From assembly GCA_947652605.1 (NCBI GenBank), contig OX393576.1:53854966-53918965 (forward strand): 64,000 nucleotides of DNA, given 5' to 3'. Numbering within the stretch: the first letter of the stretch is position 1; each line of letters starts with the position of its first letter. The notes under the pieces were generated by a model, which had not been told where the DNA came from, searched no databases, and saw only the letters and a program-made list of their open reading frames with translations. The stretch comes from Elmis aenea (Eukaryota; Arthropoda; Insecta; Coleoptera; Elmidae). This document shows, in pieces, positions 1 through 11,175 of this stretch. The position numbers and the translations under genes are program-made.

Positions 1-61
1 AAACCTATATGTCTTATAATAAGCGAGATCCCCATACTGGAAATGAATCTGAGACACCCTG
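1..61 (+). mobile_element. Right terminus of a CAGGGTG-type palindromic element, cut by the window edge
   Basis: The first 61 bases closely match the right end of the complete palindromic element at 41384-42303. Both carry 'ataataagcgaga', 'ccccat' and a final 'acaccctg' followed by TATA. The rest of the element lies outside the window. No coding sequence is present. Confidence 0.7.
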
Positions 62-63
62 TA

Positions 64-1289
64 TAAAAATAAATTGTATTTAAATGTATTTAAAGCTACG
101 AAAACATATATACAACTTTTTCTTGGGCATATTTTTTTTGTATTTAAGCAACCTTACTTAATATTCTAATTTGTCTATCGTCAATGCGATTTGTGACTCA
201 AAAAATAAGGTTTATTTTACAGGACTTATAGAATCAAACAAGACCTCATTAAAATGTCTGAAATATATCATTAAACAGAGTTTTTGAAAGCTCTTTAAGG
301 TGTCGTTTACCAAGATATTTAAATTCTCGTTTCTGTTACACAAGCCAGCAAAAGTAGAAATGATGAAAGCTAAGAAGGTGAAATGTTTGTTTGTTGATGC
401 CCGAATAAACATGGAAAAACGATTTCAATTGTAAACCGAAAAAAATTGATTACCTACAAATATCTTTGATAGGCGCTCTCGTGTAACTAACTAAATATAA
501 CAAAGCTTCTTAAAATGATACAGATACAAATATAGGTATTCCACAATATAGTTAAAAAAAACCTATACTAGAAAGTTAAACTTAAATTTACACTGCTTAA
601 AATATAAAGTACCAAAAGTATTATCACCAAGCAAAATATCTGTACATGTGTTCACCTTCACACACACACAATGAAATATGTTTTACAGTATTAGGTCACG
701 TTTAAAGCATTTAAAAAACTTATCAAAGTCCACCTCCTCGATATATTCAACAATCTCTTTCATAAGTCATGCACACGACTTGACATTGTGCGTATAAAAT
801 TAAAAGCGTGTTAAGTAACACTAATTTTAGGCAAAAGTTCGAAAAATAGGTCAAGCTTATAGTAAGTACTCCACAACAAGATAAACCTTTGCACAACCGC
901 CCTCGACAGGAAATGACAGCAATTTAATTTTATTGCTAATAAATTACATCAAAATATTCGTAACTGGAGCATATATTACGTTAATAAACAATTTCTTAGT
1001 ACCTAATATGAACATAATGATAACTTCGATAATGATAATGGACCAAATTAGTGTCATATATCATTGAAATCAGAAGACAAAATGCTATCCGACAATAAGA
1101 TTAAAAATTTTTCGCCATATATAAAAAAATTAAGTTGATGATGTTTCTGAAGAGACGAAACGTTGTTGGAAATTCTATGGTATCTCAAAATATAAAGCGT
1201 AAGAAGTTGCCATGGAGAAGTGCTTCCAGATTGTCGATATCTTAAAAAATGTAGGAAATAGGGCAAAAAAACGAAAATCAAGTTTTTCA
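64..1289. other. AT-rich non-coding DNA, no gene recognised
   Basis: Only short open frames are present (for example at 212-412 and 1054-1281, minus strand). They have low-complexity composition and resemble no protein family I know. A short CA run lies near 660. Nothing else could be supported. Confidence 0.5.
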
Positions 1290-1443
1290 GTTTTTCTTGA
1301 ATAACTTTTGAGCTTAGACAGCTATGATTTTTTTTTGCAAATATTTGATGAGCATCTAATTTCTCAACTTTGCCCTAGTTTAACCGACCTCGTAGCTCTT
1401 AATATAAGCGAGATCCCCATGCATTTACTCGAATTTGGGACAC
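1290..1443 (+). mobile_element. Degenerate terminus of a CAGGGTG-type palindromic element
   Basis: The stretch contains 'aaccgacctcgtagctc' and 'aagcgagatccccatgc', then a decayed end 'gggacacatacaa' where 'gacaccctgtata' is expected. It resembles the right arm of the element at 41384-42303. The 'accgacct' box is shared with the arms at 47823-49337 and 44990-45230. I could not place the matching left arm. Confidence 0.5.
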
Positions 1444-3050
1444 ATACAATTTTTAGTATTGTTTAAAATATTCTAAAACTGCAGGTGGACATAGTAGAAT
1501 AAAACTTTTCTTCTGTTGAACCATTCCGTACATAAAAACGTTGGCAAATTATTTAAAATTAATTAACGTATTTAAAATATTGCCCATTGTAAATTTAGTT
1601 CACCCTTCAAATCGTTACTGAATCAAACTCAGCTACTAATTTCATTACAATGTAATATCATATTTTGTAATTAGTGTAATAATTCAGTCAAATAAGTGCA
1701 GATAAATCGCACATAAACTTTTTGTTTATGATTTTATTAAAATATTCTTAATTAAACTGGAAATTACTTCAACTTATTCATAAGCCGAGATCTTTAGAAC
1801 TTCAGCAGTTTCTGTTAATTTGGTTATTATGAATTCAAAGTGGAAATGAATTGGTATAAATTATCGCGAGGGCGAGTATCTTCTTTGCTATACTCGTAAG
1901 AGATATGGCGTAATATTTAAAGTGCGCTACAAGTTAAAAAAAAAGGATAACTTATAAAAATGTGTAGGTACTTATAAATATAGGTAGGCATTTGAGTTAA
2001 GACTCTTAAAAAATAGCAATGTTGACAGTTCTTGAGGAACAAAGAAATGATAAATTTACTTATTTAACAATATTTTCAGTAGTGCTATAATATTTATTTC
2101 TCTTTTCGGTTTTAAAAACTAGAGACAATATTTTTTTAATATTGGTGAAAATATGCAGAATAGTTTAATGTATGTCAAATCTAATAAAAATAAGAAATTG
2201 CAAAATAATTTCTCGTTCTTTTAATTAATAGCCAAACGGTATTTACTTTTCGAACAAGTCTCGTATTTACTGTGCGCATTTGATATATTATTCAGCAAAT
2301 GCTATTGTTCCAACTGAACATAAAAAGAGCAAATAGTTGTGGTAGATGTCAGTAATTAAAGTAACGAGTACGATTAAAACAATGGCAGCCTTTGGGTTTA
2401 ACTAGATATTTGCCGGATGCAAATAAAAACAAAAACAGTAAGTTAATACGCCTGGAAAAACATTGCACTTAAAACCATTTCTAAGGAAACTGCTTGTATT
2501 CCTACGTTTTTTTTTGCAGTTTGGTCTCTGCAAAACATTACTGGGTACATCTTTTGAGACACAGTACAATCAAATCTATGTTGTACTTAATACAAAGTAT
2601 ACCTTTATAAATCCAGCATTACGGACTTGCACAAATGTTATTAAATAAATTTAAAAAACAATTTAAAACTATACCGTGTTTTGATAGCGATGTAGGTAAT
2701 TATATACAATTAAAAGATTTTCTGTGTTTCAACTTTAAAAATAAGCTCATTGCAGTGTTTTTACATGGCGAGTACAAATTGATGCAACCATATCCTGTTT
2801 ATGCAAGCACTGTAAAAGTGAAAAAGTTAATACGATTTTGATATTGCCGTAAAAAAATCAATGTTTGACATTTATCAGAAAAGTTGCAAAAATTTAATCT
2901 GTATGATGTGACTACAAAATGTTTCATGGTAATTAAATTAATTAAACGGATACTGTGTTAAATGAGTAAATATTAGAGATGGGCAATTTGTCGATAAAAA
3001 TCGACATAATTTTGAAGTCGATATTGTGGCGAACCATACTGTACATTCCC
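1444..3050. other. AT-rich non-coding DNA with two unrecognised short open frames
   Basis: Open frames at 2463-2648 and 2635-2841 (plus strand) encode 61 and 68 residues. Neither shows a motif I recognise. A motif near 2974 ('gagatgggcaatttgtcgat') resembles one near 4615 in the same orientation and may be a hAT-type terminus. Otherwise nothing is visible. Confidence 0.45.
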
Positions 3051-3054
3051 TTAA

Positions 3055-4037
3055 CCCTTTCACTGCGGGAACCGTATTATTCCGCATAAAATTTTAGTGG
3101 CTCATCTGCGGGAACCGGAATATTACGCAGGCGTGTTTTAAGCACTTTTTGAAGGGACAGATCACTTCTGCCGTATTTTTTAGCATGCTATAGCATACTG
3201 TGCTTCATATTCTACGTATTAGCTCGATATATGTGTATGACACTTTTTAGCCGTAGACTGCGGGAACCGTAAAATTCCGCGCTACTGGATTTTTCAGAGC
3301 GCACGCCAAGTATTCTTACATGTTACTTGTTCATTGAACAAATATGTTTGCATTCCATAAGAGTATGCGTAAATACCTGAATATTTGGATGTGGTGACGA
3401 ACAATTATCTAAACTGGATTAACTGTTGTAAAAGTTAATTCGGGTTAATCCACATAAACCGGGGCGGAAGTTTAAAATTAGAATCTGTTTGCATTTGTAT
3501 CAAAGTATGTGAAAAACCTGAGTATTTGGATGTGGGGACGAACAATATTAAGTTGAATTCTATAATCCAATTGGGTCAACTCCTGTAAAAGTTAACTAGG
3601 TAAACCCTAATTACATACATAATCCAGGGCGAAGGGGTAATAGAAGAACTTTTTGCATGTTTATCAAAGTAAGCATAAATACTTGGATAGTTGGCAGTTA
3701 ACCTAATAATTCCAAATACTGTGTGTTAAATTTATAATAATTCAACCTAGCAATCATCAAGGCGTGTTTTAGTGTTAAATTCAATTTGAAAAAATCTCTA
3801 AGTATGAGTGTGAATAACAAATTTTACACCGACGAAGAACTGTACGACATTGTGTAACAATAAATTTAAAAAATTGTAATCTATTTTTTTTTACGTAAAA
3901 CGTATACTCTGACTGCGGGAACCGTATTAATACGCAAGGTGCAGGGATCTGACTGCGGGAACCGTAATAACACGCACTACCTGTCGAACGCCGCACAGCG
4001 GGCACGACTTGCAGAAACGAGTGCCGCAGTGAAAGGG
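3055..4037. mobile_element. Non-autonomous piggyBac-like element (copy 1, complete)
   Basis: The 983-bp element is flanked by TTAA on both sides (3051-3054 and 4038-4041). Its terminal inverted repeats are 'ccctttcactgcgg' and 'ccgcagtgaaaggg'. TTAA duplication with CCC-type ends is the piggyBac signature. Five copies of a subterminal motif (consensus CTGCGGGAACCG followed by an AT-rich spacer and CGC) lie near 3065, 3110, 3259, 3912 and 3953; these could be transposase-binding sites (inference). A second, damaged copy lies at 39387-40131. Confidence 0.88.
3804..3857 (+). pseudogene. Possible start of a piggyBac transposase reading frame
   Basis: A short frame inside the piggyBac-like element begins MSVNNKFYTDEELYDIV and then stops. 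The acidic TDEEL-type start is like the N-terminus of piggyBac transposases. The segment is missing from the second copy (39387-40131), so it may be the last trace of the parental gene. The assignment rests on a very short match. Confidence 0.3.
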
Positions 4038-4041
4038 TTAA

Positions 4042-6078
4042 ACGTTGTTTTACGTGGTACACAGGTCTAGAACAATTATTACGCAGTAAGACTCAAATAA
4101 AACACAACAATTTTAACTACAACCGGCTGTACATTTCTCGGTGGTTGGTTCGGTTCTAGACTACCTAAGCGCAACTGTCCCAAGATTTTGGGTCCCTGTT
4201 GTTGAACATTTTATTTTTTAGTTGTATCCGTCATTCTTTCCTATAACCACATGTTGTGCAAGTAGTGCGCCGTAGTCAAAATAAACAAAATATATCAACT
4301 AAAACTAAAGATTTGTTGAACGACGGGGCCCACAAATATTGACTTGTACTCCAAGCTATGAACGTAATATTTTACGTTAATAGGTTTTGCTACATTTAAA
4401 ATTATTCTCATAACTTGGCGCTTTTGAAGTGTTACATGTTTTAGTAACTGATGCGTCAGTATTTGTTTTATGTTATTTATTTAAAAGTAAATGAAATAAC
4501 ACTGAAGTAACATAATAACAATTGATGCCAGTCGAAGTGTCACCATATATCGATATCTAAAGTATCGGAAATCGGTTTATCATTATTAATTTTACTAAAT
4601 AACACTATGTTGCAATAGGGGTGAGCATATATTGATAAATCGACATCGATATTTTAATATCACCTTCCCCTAATAAATATTTAGTACCTACAGGCTTAAA
4701 ACTCCATGAAAAATTATGAATTGTTGCCTATGTAGTTAATTTACATAAATCTTTTGATCTTTTCTCAACTATATCTCTATAGTCTAGGTTGCCATGAAAT
4801 GCTTAAAAATGGCGGGAACAAAACGTTTTCCAATATTGTGACAGACGAGGAAATTACATTTTCGTTTTTGTATGAACGTACACGCTAAAAGAGTGCTATA
4901 AAAAAGTAACGAATACAGTTTCTGTTACAAGTAAGGGTCTAGTTAATGCAATTAAACTAGATACAATCAGTTACTAAGAAATAGTGTAAAGAAATTGTTT
5001 GCTTGAAGTATTTGATACATTCCAGAGTAGAGAATTATGTTCCATCACTATAATTCATCTTCTCATACGATAGCTTCAACTCTCTAATTTTTGGGTTAAA
5101 AAACATGGATGTGACTTGATAATGTGCGAATTTTGACTGTGTCTTGGACTTTCAAATTTGCGGGATAGATAGTTTTTTATCTGAGGGAATTGATACTGCC
5201 TTTTAAAATTATTTTGCAACTATTTAAAAATAAATTTGCTTAGAAACTTTTAAAAAAAAGAGTTAACATGTTGAAGTGAACTTATTTAAAATGAAATCCA
5301 AGAAAATATTAAAAACAATGTTTGGTGAGCGAATCATGCTTTTCGTTTAGTTTTTTTTGAGCATGTTTGGACACTTATTAATAAGTATAGATTACTTTAG
5401 CAACGCATGTTTACATTTATCACAATGTAATAATAATCGCTCTGATCGCATTTGATTTTTAATTTTTTGATTCGAAATTATTTACTTACCGACTAATCAC
5501 TGTTCGATAAAAGACAAATTGTGGTTTATTAAAATGTTTGGAGTTTAAAAACGCTTGCATACATTAACCTAGATAAGGCATAATTTTAACAGTTAGGTAC
5601 ATGATATTTCATGCGCTTTATTTATGTGCTATAGAACGTTATCTTTTTAAAGTGCGAACAACGACTTCTATATGCATTCACATATTGTATGTAATATCGG
5701 TGTCTGTGTAGGTCGAAAAGCTGCATAAGATATACTCGATAGTATTATTGCCTGTAAACGAGTTTATAAAGGAAATATACAATCACCAATTGCAGATCGC
5801 AGCTGGCTTTATTTGCGAATACCGTAAATAATGCAGATGTTTCGAAATACTAAATGTACAGCATACAACGGTGAAAATTGGAAACCAGCTAACTTAACAG
5901 CTCCAAATGAAAATCGATAATAAATGACAAAAACGTATAAATCGGTACAAATATAGAAATCGGTTCTAACGCTGGCACAAAAAATATTAACAAATTACTT
6001 ACGAGAAGTTGAGGATGTAATATTGATAGGTTTGACGGCGAATTGACACAATAAAAAATAGTGCTGCACTGCTGCATA
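4042..6078. other. AT-rich non-coding DNA with one possible hAT-type terminus
   Basis: Near 4615 'ggggtgagcatatattgat' is followed by 'aaatcgacatcgat', resembling the motif near 2974 in the same orientation, so both may be left ends of one family. A partner right end was not found. The minus-strand frame at 5889-6098 has no recognisable motif. Confidence 0.4.
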
Positions 6079-6086
6079 GCATATAC

Positions 6087-7257
6087 CAGGGATGGCAAAT
6101 AGGATTTGATCAGTGTGCCAAAATAAAATAAAATTTAATACAAATTTTTCCCCGTGCCAGTACCTAACCTAACCTACCCTACCTACCTACCTACCAGAAA
6201 CAACTGTCAGTTATTTCGTTTAGTATTGCCAACGTCATGATTTTATGTGTCACTAAATACATATGCAATCAGTGGCGTAGCTAGAGGTTGTGCCGCCCGG
6301 GGCGGTCCCTAAATTTGCTGCCCCTATAAATAAGGGTTGTTAATTTTAGATTTTTGCCAAATGCAAGCAGAGATCGACACAAAAAAGTGGGGGGAAAACG
6401 AATTGCGCCGCAGGCGATTTTTTTTTTTAATTTTAGACGTTCAAACGTGTTTTAAAGCAAGTTAGATAATGGAGAATACTTTATCATCTTTCAAAATTAC
6501 AGTTTTACAGTAGAACCTTTTCTGATTTTTTTAAAAAATCAGATCGCCCCCACTCCCACGAAATTATTTTTAATAAGGGCGAAAAGTCCCTGTTACAATA
6601 GAGTTTAAAACTGCATGGAATTTAATTCCTAAAATAAATGAATTGTTTTAAATTTTATTGAATGGCTGGTACCATATCGTAAATTTTATTAGAAACTTGG
6701 AATTTCTGTCTTTACAAGGGAGCGGGTTTTCAGTGAAGCAAGGTCAAGTAGCCCGTGTTATCCTCTAACTTTGGTAAGAATTCCTTTTTCTAAAATTAAT
6801 TTTTATGAATTTAATAGCGCTAGTGCGGGAACTGATTATTATATCTACTGATCCTTCATTAACCGAGATTTTCATTTTTACCTCATTTGGGTAGACTAAA
6901 AGTGCTGCCCCAAAAAAAGTGCCGCCCGGGGCGGACCGCCCCCCCCCTTGCTACGCTACTGTATGCAATCAAAAGTTTCGTGCATCGCTACAGCTGGTAT
7001 TTTATATGAAGATATAGTAATGAACAAAATTATTGTATCGATATAAGAAGAGTTGTTATTTTCTGGTATTTTTAATTTTTTGATATTTAAATAACATGTA
7101 GTTGTAGATAATTAACATACTAATTAAAAATAAATAAAACTTTTCGAAAAAGTTTAAAATTAAAAAAAAATAATTATTCATAGATATTCTTTAGTGTGCC
7201 GTCGAAAATCTCTCGCGTGCCAAGTTTGGCACGCGTGCCACCTATTTGCCATCCCTG
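6087..7257. mobile_element. Non-autonomous hAT element (outer of a nested pair)
   Basis: Ends are 'cagggatggcaaatagg' and 'cctatttgccatccctg', a perfect 17-bp inverted repeat. Flanking 8-mers gcatatac (6079-6086) and gcatacac (7258-7265) differ at one base, as expected for an aged hAT duplication. No transposase frame is visible. It is interrupted by a younger hAT element at 6270-6961 and contains a short run of CCTA/CCTAA units near 6167-6193. Confidence 0.88.
6270..6961. mobile_element. Non-autonomous hAT element nested in another hAT
   Basis: Inverted ends 'cagtggcgtagctag' and 'ttgctacgctactg' are followed inward by GC-rich 'ccgcccggggcgg' blocks in both arms. The flanking 8-mer tatgcaat is repeated exactly (6262-6269 and 6962-6969). 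The 692-bp interior has no protein frame. It sits inside the 6087-7257 element, so it inserted later. Confidence 0.92.
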
Positions 7258-7265
7258 GCATACAC

Positions 7266-7554
7266 CATGGGGTCGGCAACCTTTTTTTCAATAAGGGCCC
7301 AATATAAATTCAAAAGTTACTGGGGGGCACTCGAAAAATAACTTCAAAATATTATAGTAGGTACTAGTCACCTTATGTACTCTACGTAATACATAAGGTT
7401 CAAATTCGAACATTTCAGTCGATTAGCAATGCCTATGAGCGTACCATAGAACAGATTTCCTAACACCGTATGTGTGTAATATAGTGAGAGCGCATAAAAA
7501 TCTCACCGAGGCGAGGGCGCCATGGCACCCGCGGGCGCCGCGTTGCCGACTCCT
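7266..7554. mobile_element. Short hAT-type MITE next to the nested pair
   Basis: Left end 'ggggtcggcaacc' and right end 'gcgttgccgactcct' are inverted. The left 8-mer gcatacac and the right 8-mer gcacacac (7555-7562) differ by one base if the element ends at 7554. The left 8-mer is also the right duplication of the 6087-7257 element, so the two are directly abutted. A similar single end is at 25518. Confidence 0.6.
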
Positions 7555-7697
7555 GCACACACATACATAACTCATCAAGTGTAATCAGTGCCGTAACGAG
7601 GGCGTGGGGAGAGAGGCGCAACTAGGTTAGGGGCGCAAAACGTAAAAAATAAAAATAGATATAAAAGTTCCCTATTTTATATTGTATTTTTAAAAAT

Positions 7698-7859
7698 ATG
7701 CCTGGTGAGAAAGCTACTGATGACTCGTTTGCCATGAATGAAACTACATTACTAAAAACAAAAATGTGTGAAGTTTTATATCTAATACAACTCAATGATA
7801 GATTTACTGCTTTACAAGAGTGTTTTAAATCAAACGATGCGCAGCTGACCTGGTATTGA
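7698..7859 (+). pseudogene. hAT transposase internal fragment
   Basis: A 53-codon frame starts MPGEKATDDSFAMNETT and contains CEVLYLIQLNDRFTALQEC, like the helical region of ZMYM1-type hAT transposases where the enzyme describes its partner strand 'QLNDRF' segment. The frame ends just before the MITE at 7871. The assignment depends on its position inside a hAT element and the same-strand C-terminal fragment downstream. Confidence 0.4.
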
Positions 7860-7870
7860 AATATAATAGA

Positions 7871-8015
7871 CTAAGGCCCAATGGCATAAAAGCTAAACCC
7901 GGGATTAACCCTGGGTTAATTCCTGGTCCTGGGCGTTAACTTAGAGTTAATGCCTAGTTTTAGGCGTCAACCCAAGGTTAATCCCGGGTTTAGCATTTAT
8001 GTAATCAGACCTTAG
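7871..8015. mobile_element. Palindromic MITE (copy 1)
   Basis: Arms of about 45 bp are inverted: the left holds 'gctaaacccgggattaac' and the right holds its complement 'gttaatcccgggtttagc'. The outer ends are 'ctaaggcc' and 'gaccttag'. It lies between two transposase remnants of the hAT element at 7586-8666. A related copy is at 37140-37303. No coding capacity. Confidence 0.7.
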
Positions 8016-8178
8016 ATGCTCCAGAATTTGTATGTGAAATTTAAAATATCAAGCTATGGAAGTTTTTGAAAATTTAGGCGTTTGGACGCTTTTCAAATCT
8101 TGCAAAAAAAATACGAACTCTCATTATAAAACACGTATTCAAATCTAGACAATCACAATACCAGTAACAACAGCTTCC

Positions 8179-8354
8179 TGCAAACGTTCGTTTAGCAAAA
8201 TGAAAATTTATAATCCTACCTTCGTTCTATTGGACAAAAGCGATTAACAAACATATCTGTAATATCAATTGAAAAAGATATTGCAAAAACATTAAATTAT
8301 GACGATATAGTAGAGGTGTTTGTAAATAAAAAAGCTAGAGACATTACATCATAA
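8179..8354 (+). pseudogene. hAT transposase C-terminus (hATC dimerisation region), frameshifted
   Basis: Two frames together resemble the C-terminal dimerisation domain of ZMYM1-like hAT transposases. First comes CKRSFSKMKIYN; then, after a frameshift near 8228, RLTNISVISIEKDIAKTL and NYDDIVEVFVNKKARDITS before a stop. The order (RSFSK, then 'RL..ISVISIE.DIA', then 'FVNKKAR') matches the family's closing segment. Not functional. Confidence 0.7.
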
Positions 8355-9013
8355 AATATGATGAACTTATTTATGTTTTTATTATCTTATTTTATATTAT
8401 ACCTATATCGTGTATTTCTTTAATTTATTTGTCATTGAATATGAATAAAAATTTATTTAATATATTATTTATTTATTCAAATACATAATTGGATATACAG
8501 GCAACTCATTTTGATGGGATTAATACTAAATATTTAACATATTGCATATAGTAACATTTAACTTGTTACATTACAATTTTTCAAATTTTTTACCAATTCT
8601 GGGTTAAGGGGGGGGGCGCAAGTTAGATACTTGCCACAGGCGCTTCATACCCTCGTTACGGCACTGAGTGTAATGATATAATTTTAGGGATTTGTTTTCA
8701 AGTTTCAATAATTTTTTTGTCGAGAAAATTTTGTATTTCCCTAAAAGGTATAAATAAATTTAAAAAAACTTAATTTGGTCAGAATATGTTATTTAAATTT
8801 AGCCAACATCATTTTTGTTTACAGAAAATGCCAAAAAAACAGGTTTATGGTTGTTACAAGGAAAGTAAAAGTGATAATTTAATTATTTTGACTTTATTTT
8901 TATTCAAATTAAATCATATTACATAGGATGTTTCCTTTAGAACCACCGAGGTATATATCACAGCGAGGAAATAAAACGTTTCAAATAAATATATAATTTA
9001 AGTTTATTTAGAC

Positions 9014-9397
9014 TAGGGCATGAAACCGGTTTAAAAAACCGGTTAACCTTTATTTTTTGTCCAAAATTGTGATTTTTAACCGAATCCGAAACCGTTATTT
9101 TTAAAGGCAAAAAAAAACCTTTAACAAAAATAATAAAAAACCGGTGTTTTAAACATAACTTTTTAATAAAAATTATTTTGAAAAAATACGAAATCTGTGA
9201 TTAGTATACCAAAAGTAATTACTGAATGCTTGATTGTACATATATTATAAAATTATAAATAGATAATATCTTTTTATACTTTGCATTCCAAATCTTAATA
9301 ATGTCAAAAACCGGTTTTTCAACAGAAACCGTTATAAAAATAAAGTTCTTGAATTCGGTTAACCGTTAACCAAAATTTTTTTCGGTTTCTAGTCCTG
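9014..9397. mobile_element. Short hAT MITE of the CAGGRCTA group
   Basis: The 384-bp element has ends 'tagggcatgaaaccg' and 'cggtttctagtcctg' and an exact 8-bp duplication atttagac (9006-9013 and 9398-9405). It is rich in AACCGGTT-like words. The larger hAT element at 46455-47560 has similar ends. Non-coding. Confidence 0.85.
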
Positions 9398-9579
9398 ATT
9401 TAGACACGATCAAACATTAATTTTGTTTCCAAAGTTTTTTGGTACAGTTACAAGTAACAAGAACTTAAACAAATCGCCTAGCGAAGAATAAAATTCTAAC
9501 AAAACATGCCTTTTTTAATGACGTCACTGTAATTTAAACTTTAAAACTGGTATTAACTAACTAATCCTAAAGTGTTTGT

Positions 9580-11175
9580 TTACACTTTCTGGTGTAACGC
9601 CAGCGTGTGTTGCGTCATGTCCTTGGCTTCCTCCTACACGCCTCCTTCCACTCTCCTCCATTTTTGCGCTGCCCGTCTTACTTTACTCCACTCTGTCCCT
9701 CTTCATGGCCGCATTTCTGACTTTTTCACTTCACGATTTTCTTGGTCTTCCTTTGTTTGGCTTTCTTTTTATAGATACGTGCTTTAAAAACTCTTCTAGC
9801 AGTCTTGTCATCTACCATTCTCATGACATGCCCTAGCCATCTCAGCTGTCATTCTTCTATCGCGTTTTATATTGGGTTCAATTCCAGGTTGCCTCTAATT
9901 TTGGCGCTTCTTATTTTGTCTAATCTTGTTTTTTCGTCAATTTTTCTGAGGAATCTCATTTCCGTACTTGGAGTTTTATTTTTGTGTTAATGCTCATGTT
10001 TCAAAACCAAATATCAAGGTTGGGCGTGGCTATGCTCTTTTAAATATTTCAGTTTTTGTTGGTTTTGGTATCTCTTTTTTGTCTAAAAACGAATTCCTAA
10101 TTACATTGAATAGTCTTCCCGCTGCACCTATTCTCTCATTTATTTCTTCCTCCCGACTGCCGTCTTGTGCTACTTTTGTTCTCAAGTATTTAAAATTACT
10201 AACCTGTTCCAAAACTGTATTTTCTAATAATTGTGTTTCTTTTCATTTTTGCTTATAATAATTGTTTTTGTCTTTTTACCGTTTATTATCATATCGATTG
10301 CTTCCAAACCGCTATTATATTCTCTTAAATTTTCATTTAATCCTCTATCACTGCTTGTGATCAAGACCAAATCAACTGCGTATGCCAGTTTTGTTATTTT
10401 TATATCTTCCATTTTCCAGTGACCTATTTTATATGTTTAGGTGTTTCTTTTCGCCTCTTTGATTCCCTCATCCAATACCATTGCAAAAAGTAACGGGCTC
10501 AATATGCAGCCTTGTCTAACTCCTTTCTTTGTTTCAAACATCTGTGATTTTTTGTGTTTCACTCTGACGAAATTTTTCGTGTGATTGTACAACGCTTTTA
10601 CTCCATTTATCATATTTTCGTTTATCCCCCGTGTCTCTAGGATTCTCCATTTATCATTTCTATTTAGTTTATTAAATGCTTTTTCTAGGTCTATAAAGCA
10701 CAGGTGCACCTCACCGTTCTCCCTAATTGCTTTTTCGCTTAATTGGCGTATAATGAAGTTTGTGTCTGTCACTCCCCGGTTTGGTCTAAAACCATATTGC
10801 GTATCTTCAAGGGTTTCCTCCGGTAGTTCTCTTAATCTTTTTTCTAATATCCTGGCATTTAATTTTCCTACTGTGCTTAGCAAAGTGATTTCCCGTTAAT
10901 TATTACAGTCCTTTACATCCCCTTTTTTGTATAACGGTATAATTATTCCAATAGTCCAGTCTACTTGGGCCTCCCCTGTACTTAGTACCTTGTTCATTAC
11001 AATCTTTATTACCTCTATCACTTTTTCGTTTCCTGCTTTTATCATATCAGTTGTTATGTTATCCTATCCTGGGGCCTCACCAGCTTTCATTTTCTTTATT
11101 GCATCTTGAATTTCCTCTGTAGATATATCCTCGGTATATTGATGCCCTTCCTCTCTCAAAACTGGTTTTAAAATC
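9580..11175 (-). pseudogene. RTE-like LINE, reverse transcriptase and C-terminal region, degenerate
   Basis: Read on the minus strand from 11175, successive fragments follow the order of a non-LTR reverse transcriptase: 'DAIKKMKAGEAPG' (with a stop right after), then an open run at 10437-10883 with TQYGFRPNRG, CFIDLEKAFNKLNR and GVRQGCILSPLLF, then LAYAVDLVLI (10224-10412) at the usual 'YADD' position, then VSNFKYLRTKVAQDG (10030-10212), then a tail rich in basic and aromatic residues with several stops. The catalytic YADD is altered (AVD). No RNase H or endonuclease part is present, so it is a 5'-truncated, dead copy. Confidence 0.85.

Larger units (their letters stand above)
7586..8666 (+). 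mobile_element. hAT element with decayed ZMYM1-like transposase
   Basis: Terminal repeats 'cagtgccgtaacgaggg' and 'accctcgttacggcactg' are flanked by an exact 8-bp duplication agtgtaat (7578-7585 and 8667-8674). The 1081-bp interior keeps two transposase remnants in plus orientation (7698-7859 and 8179-8354) and carries a separate palindromic MITE (7871-8015). It is far too short for an autonomous hAT, so it is an internally deleted copy. Confidence 0.92.

Noticed and set aside
2463..2841. Two overlapping short plus-strand frames
   Set aside because: No motif, no start context and AT-driven composition; left as non-coding.
6167..6193. CCTAA/CCTA run, resembling the insect telomere repeat
   Set aside because: Only two exact CCTAA units followed by CCTA units, inside a hAT element. 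Too short to indicate telomeric origin.
9572..10422. Several plus-strand open frames
   Set aside because: They lie opposite the minus-strand RTE-like reverse transcriptase and have hydrophobic, Ser-rich composition typical of antisense reading. They are shadows.
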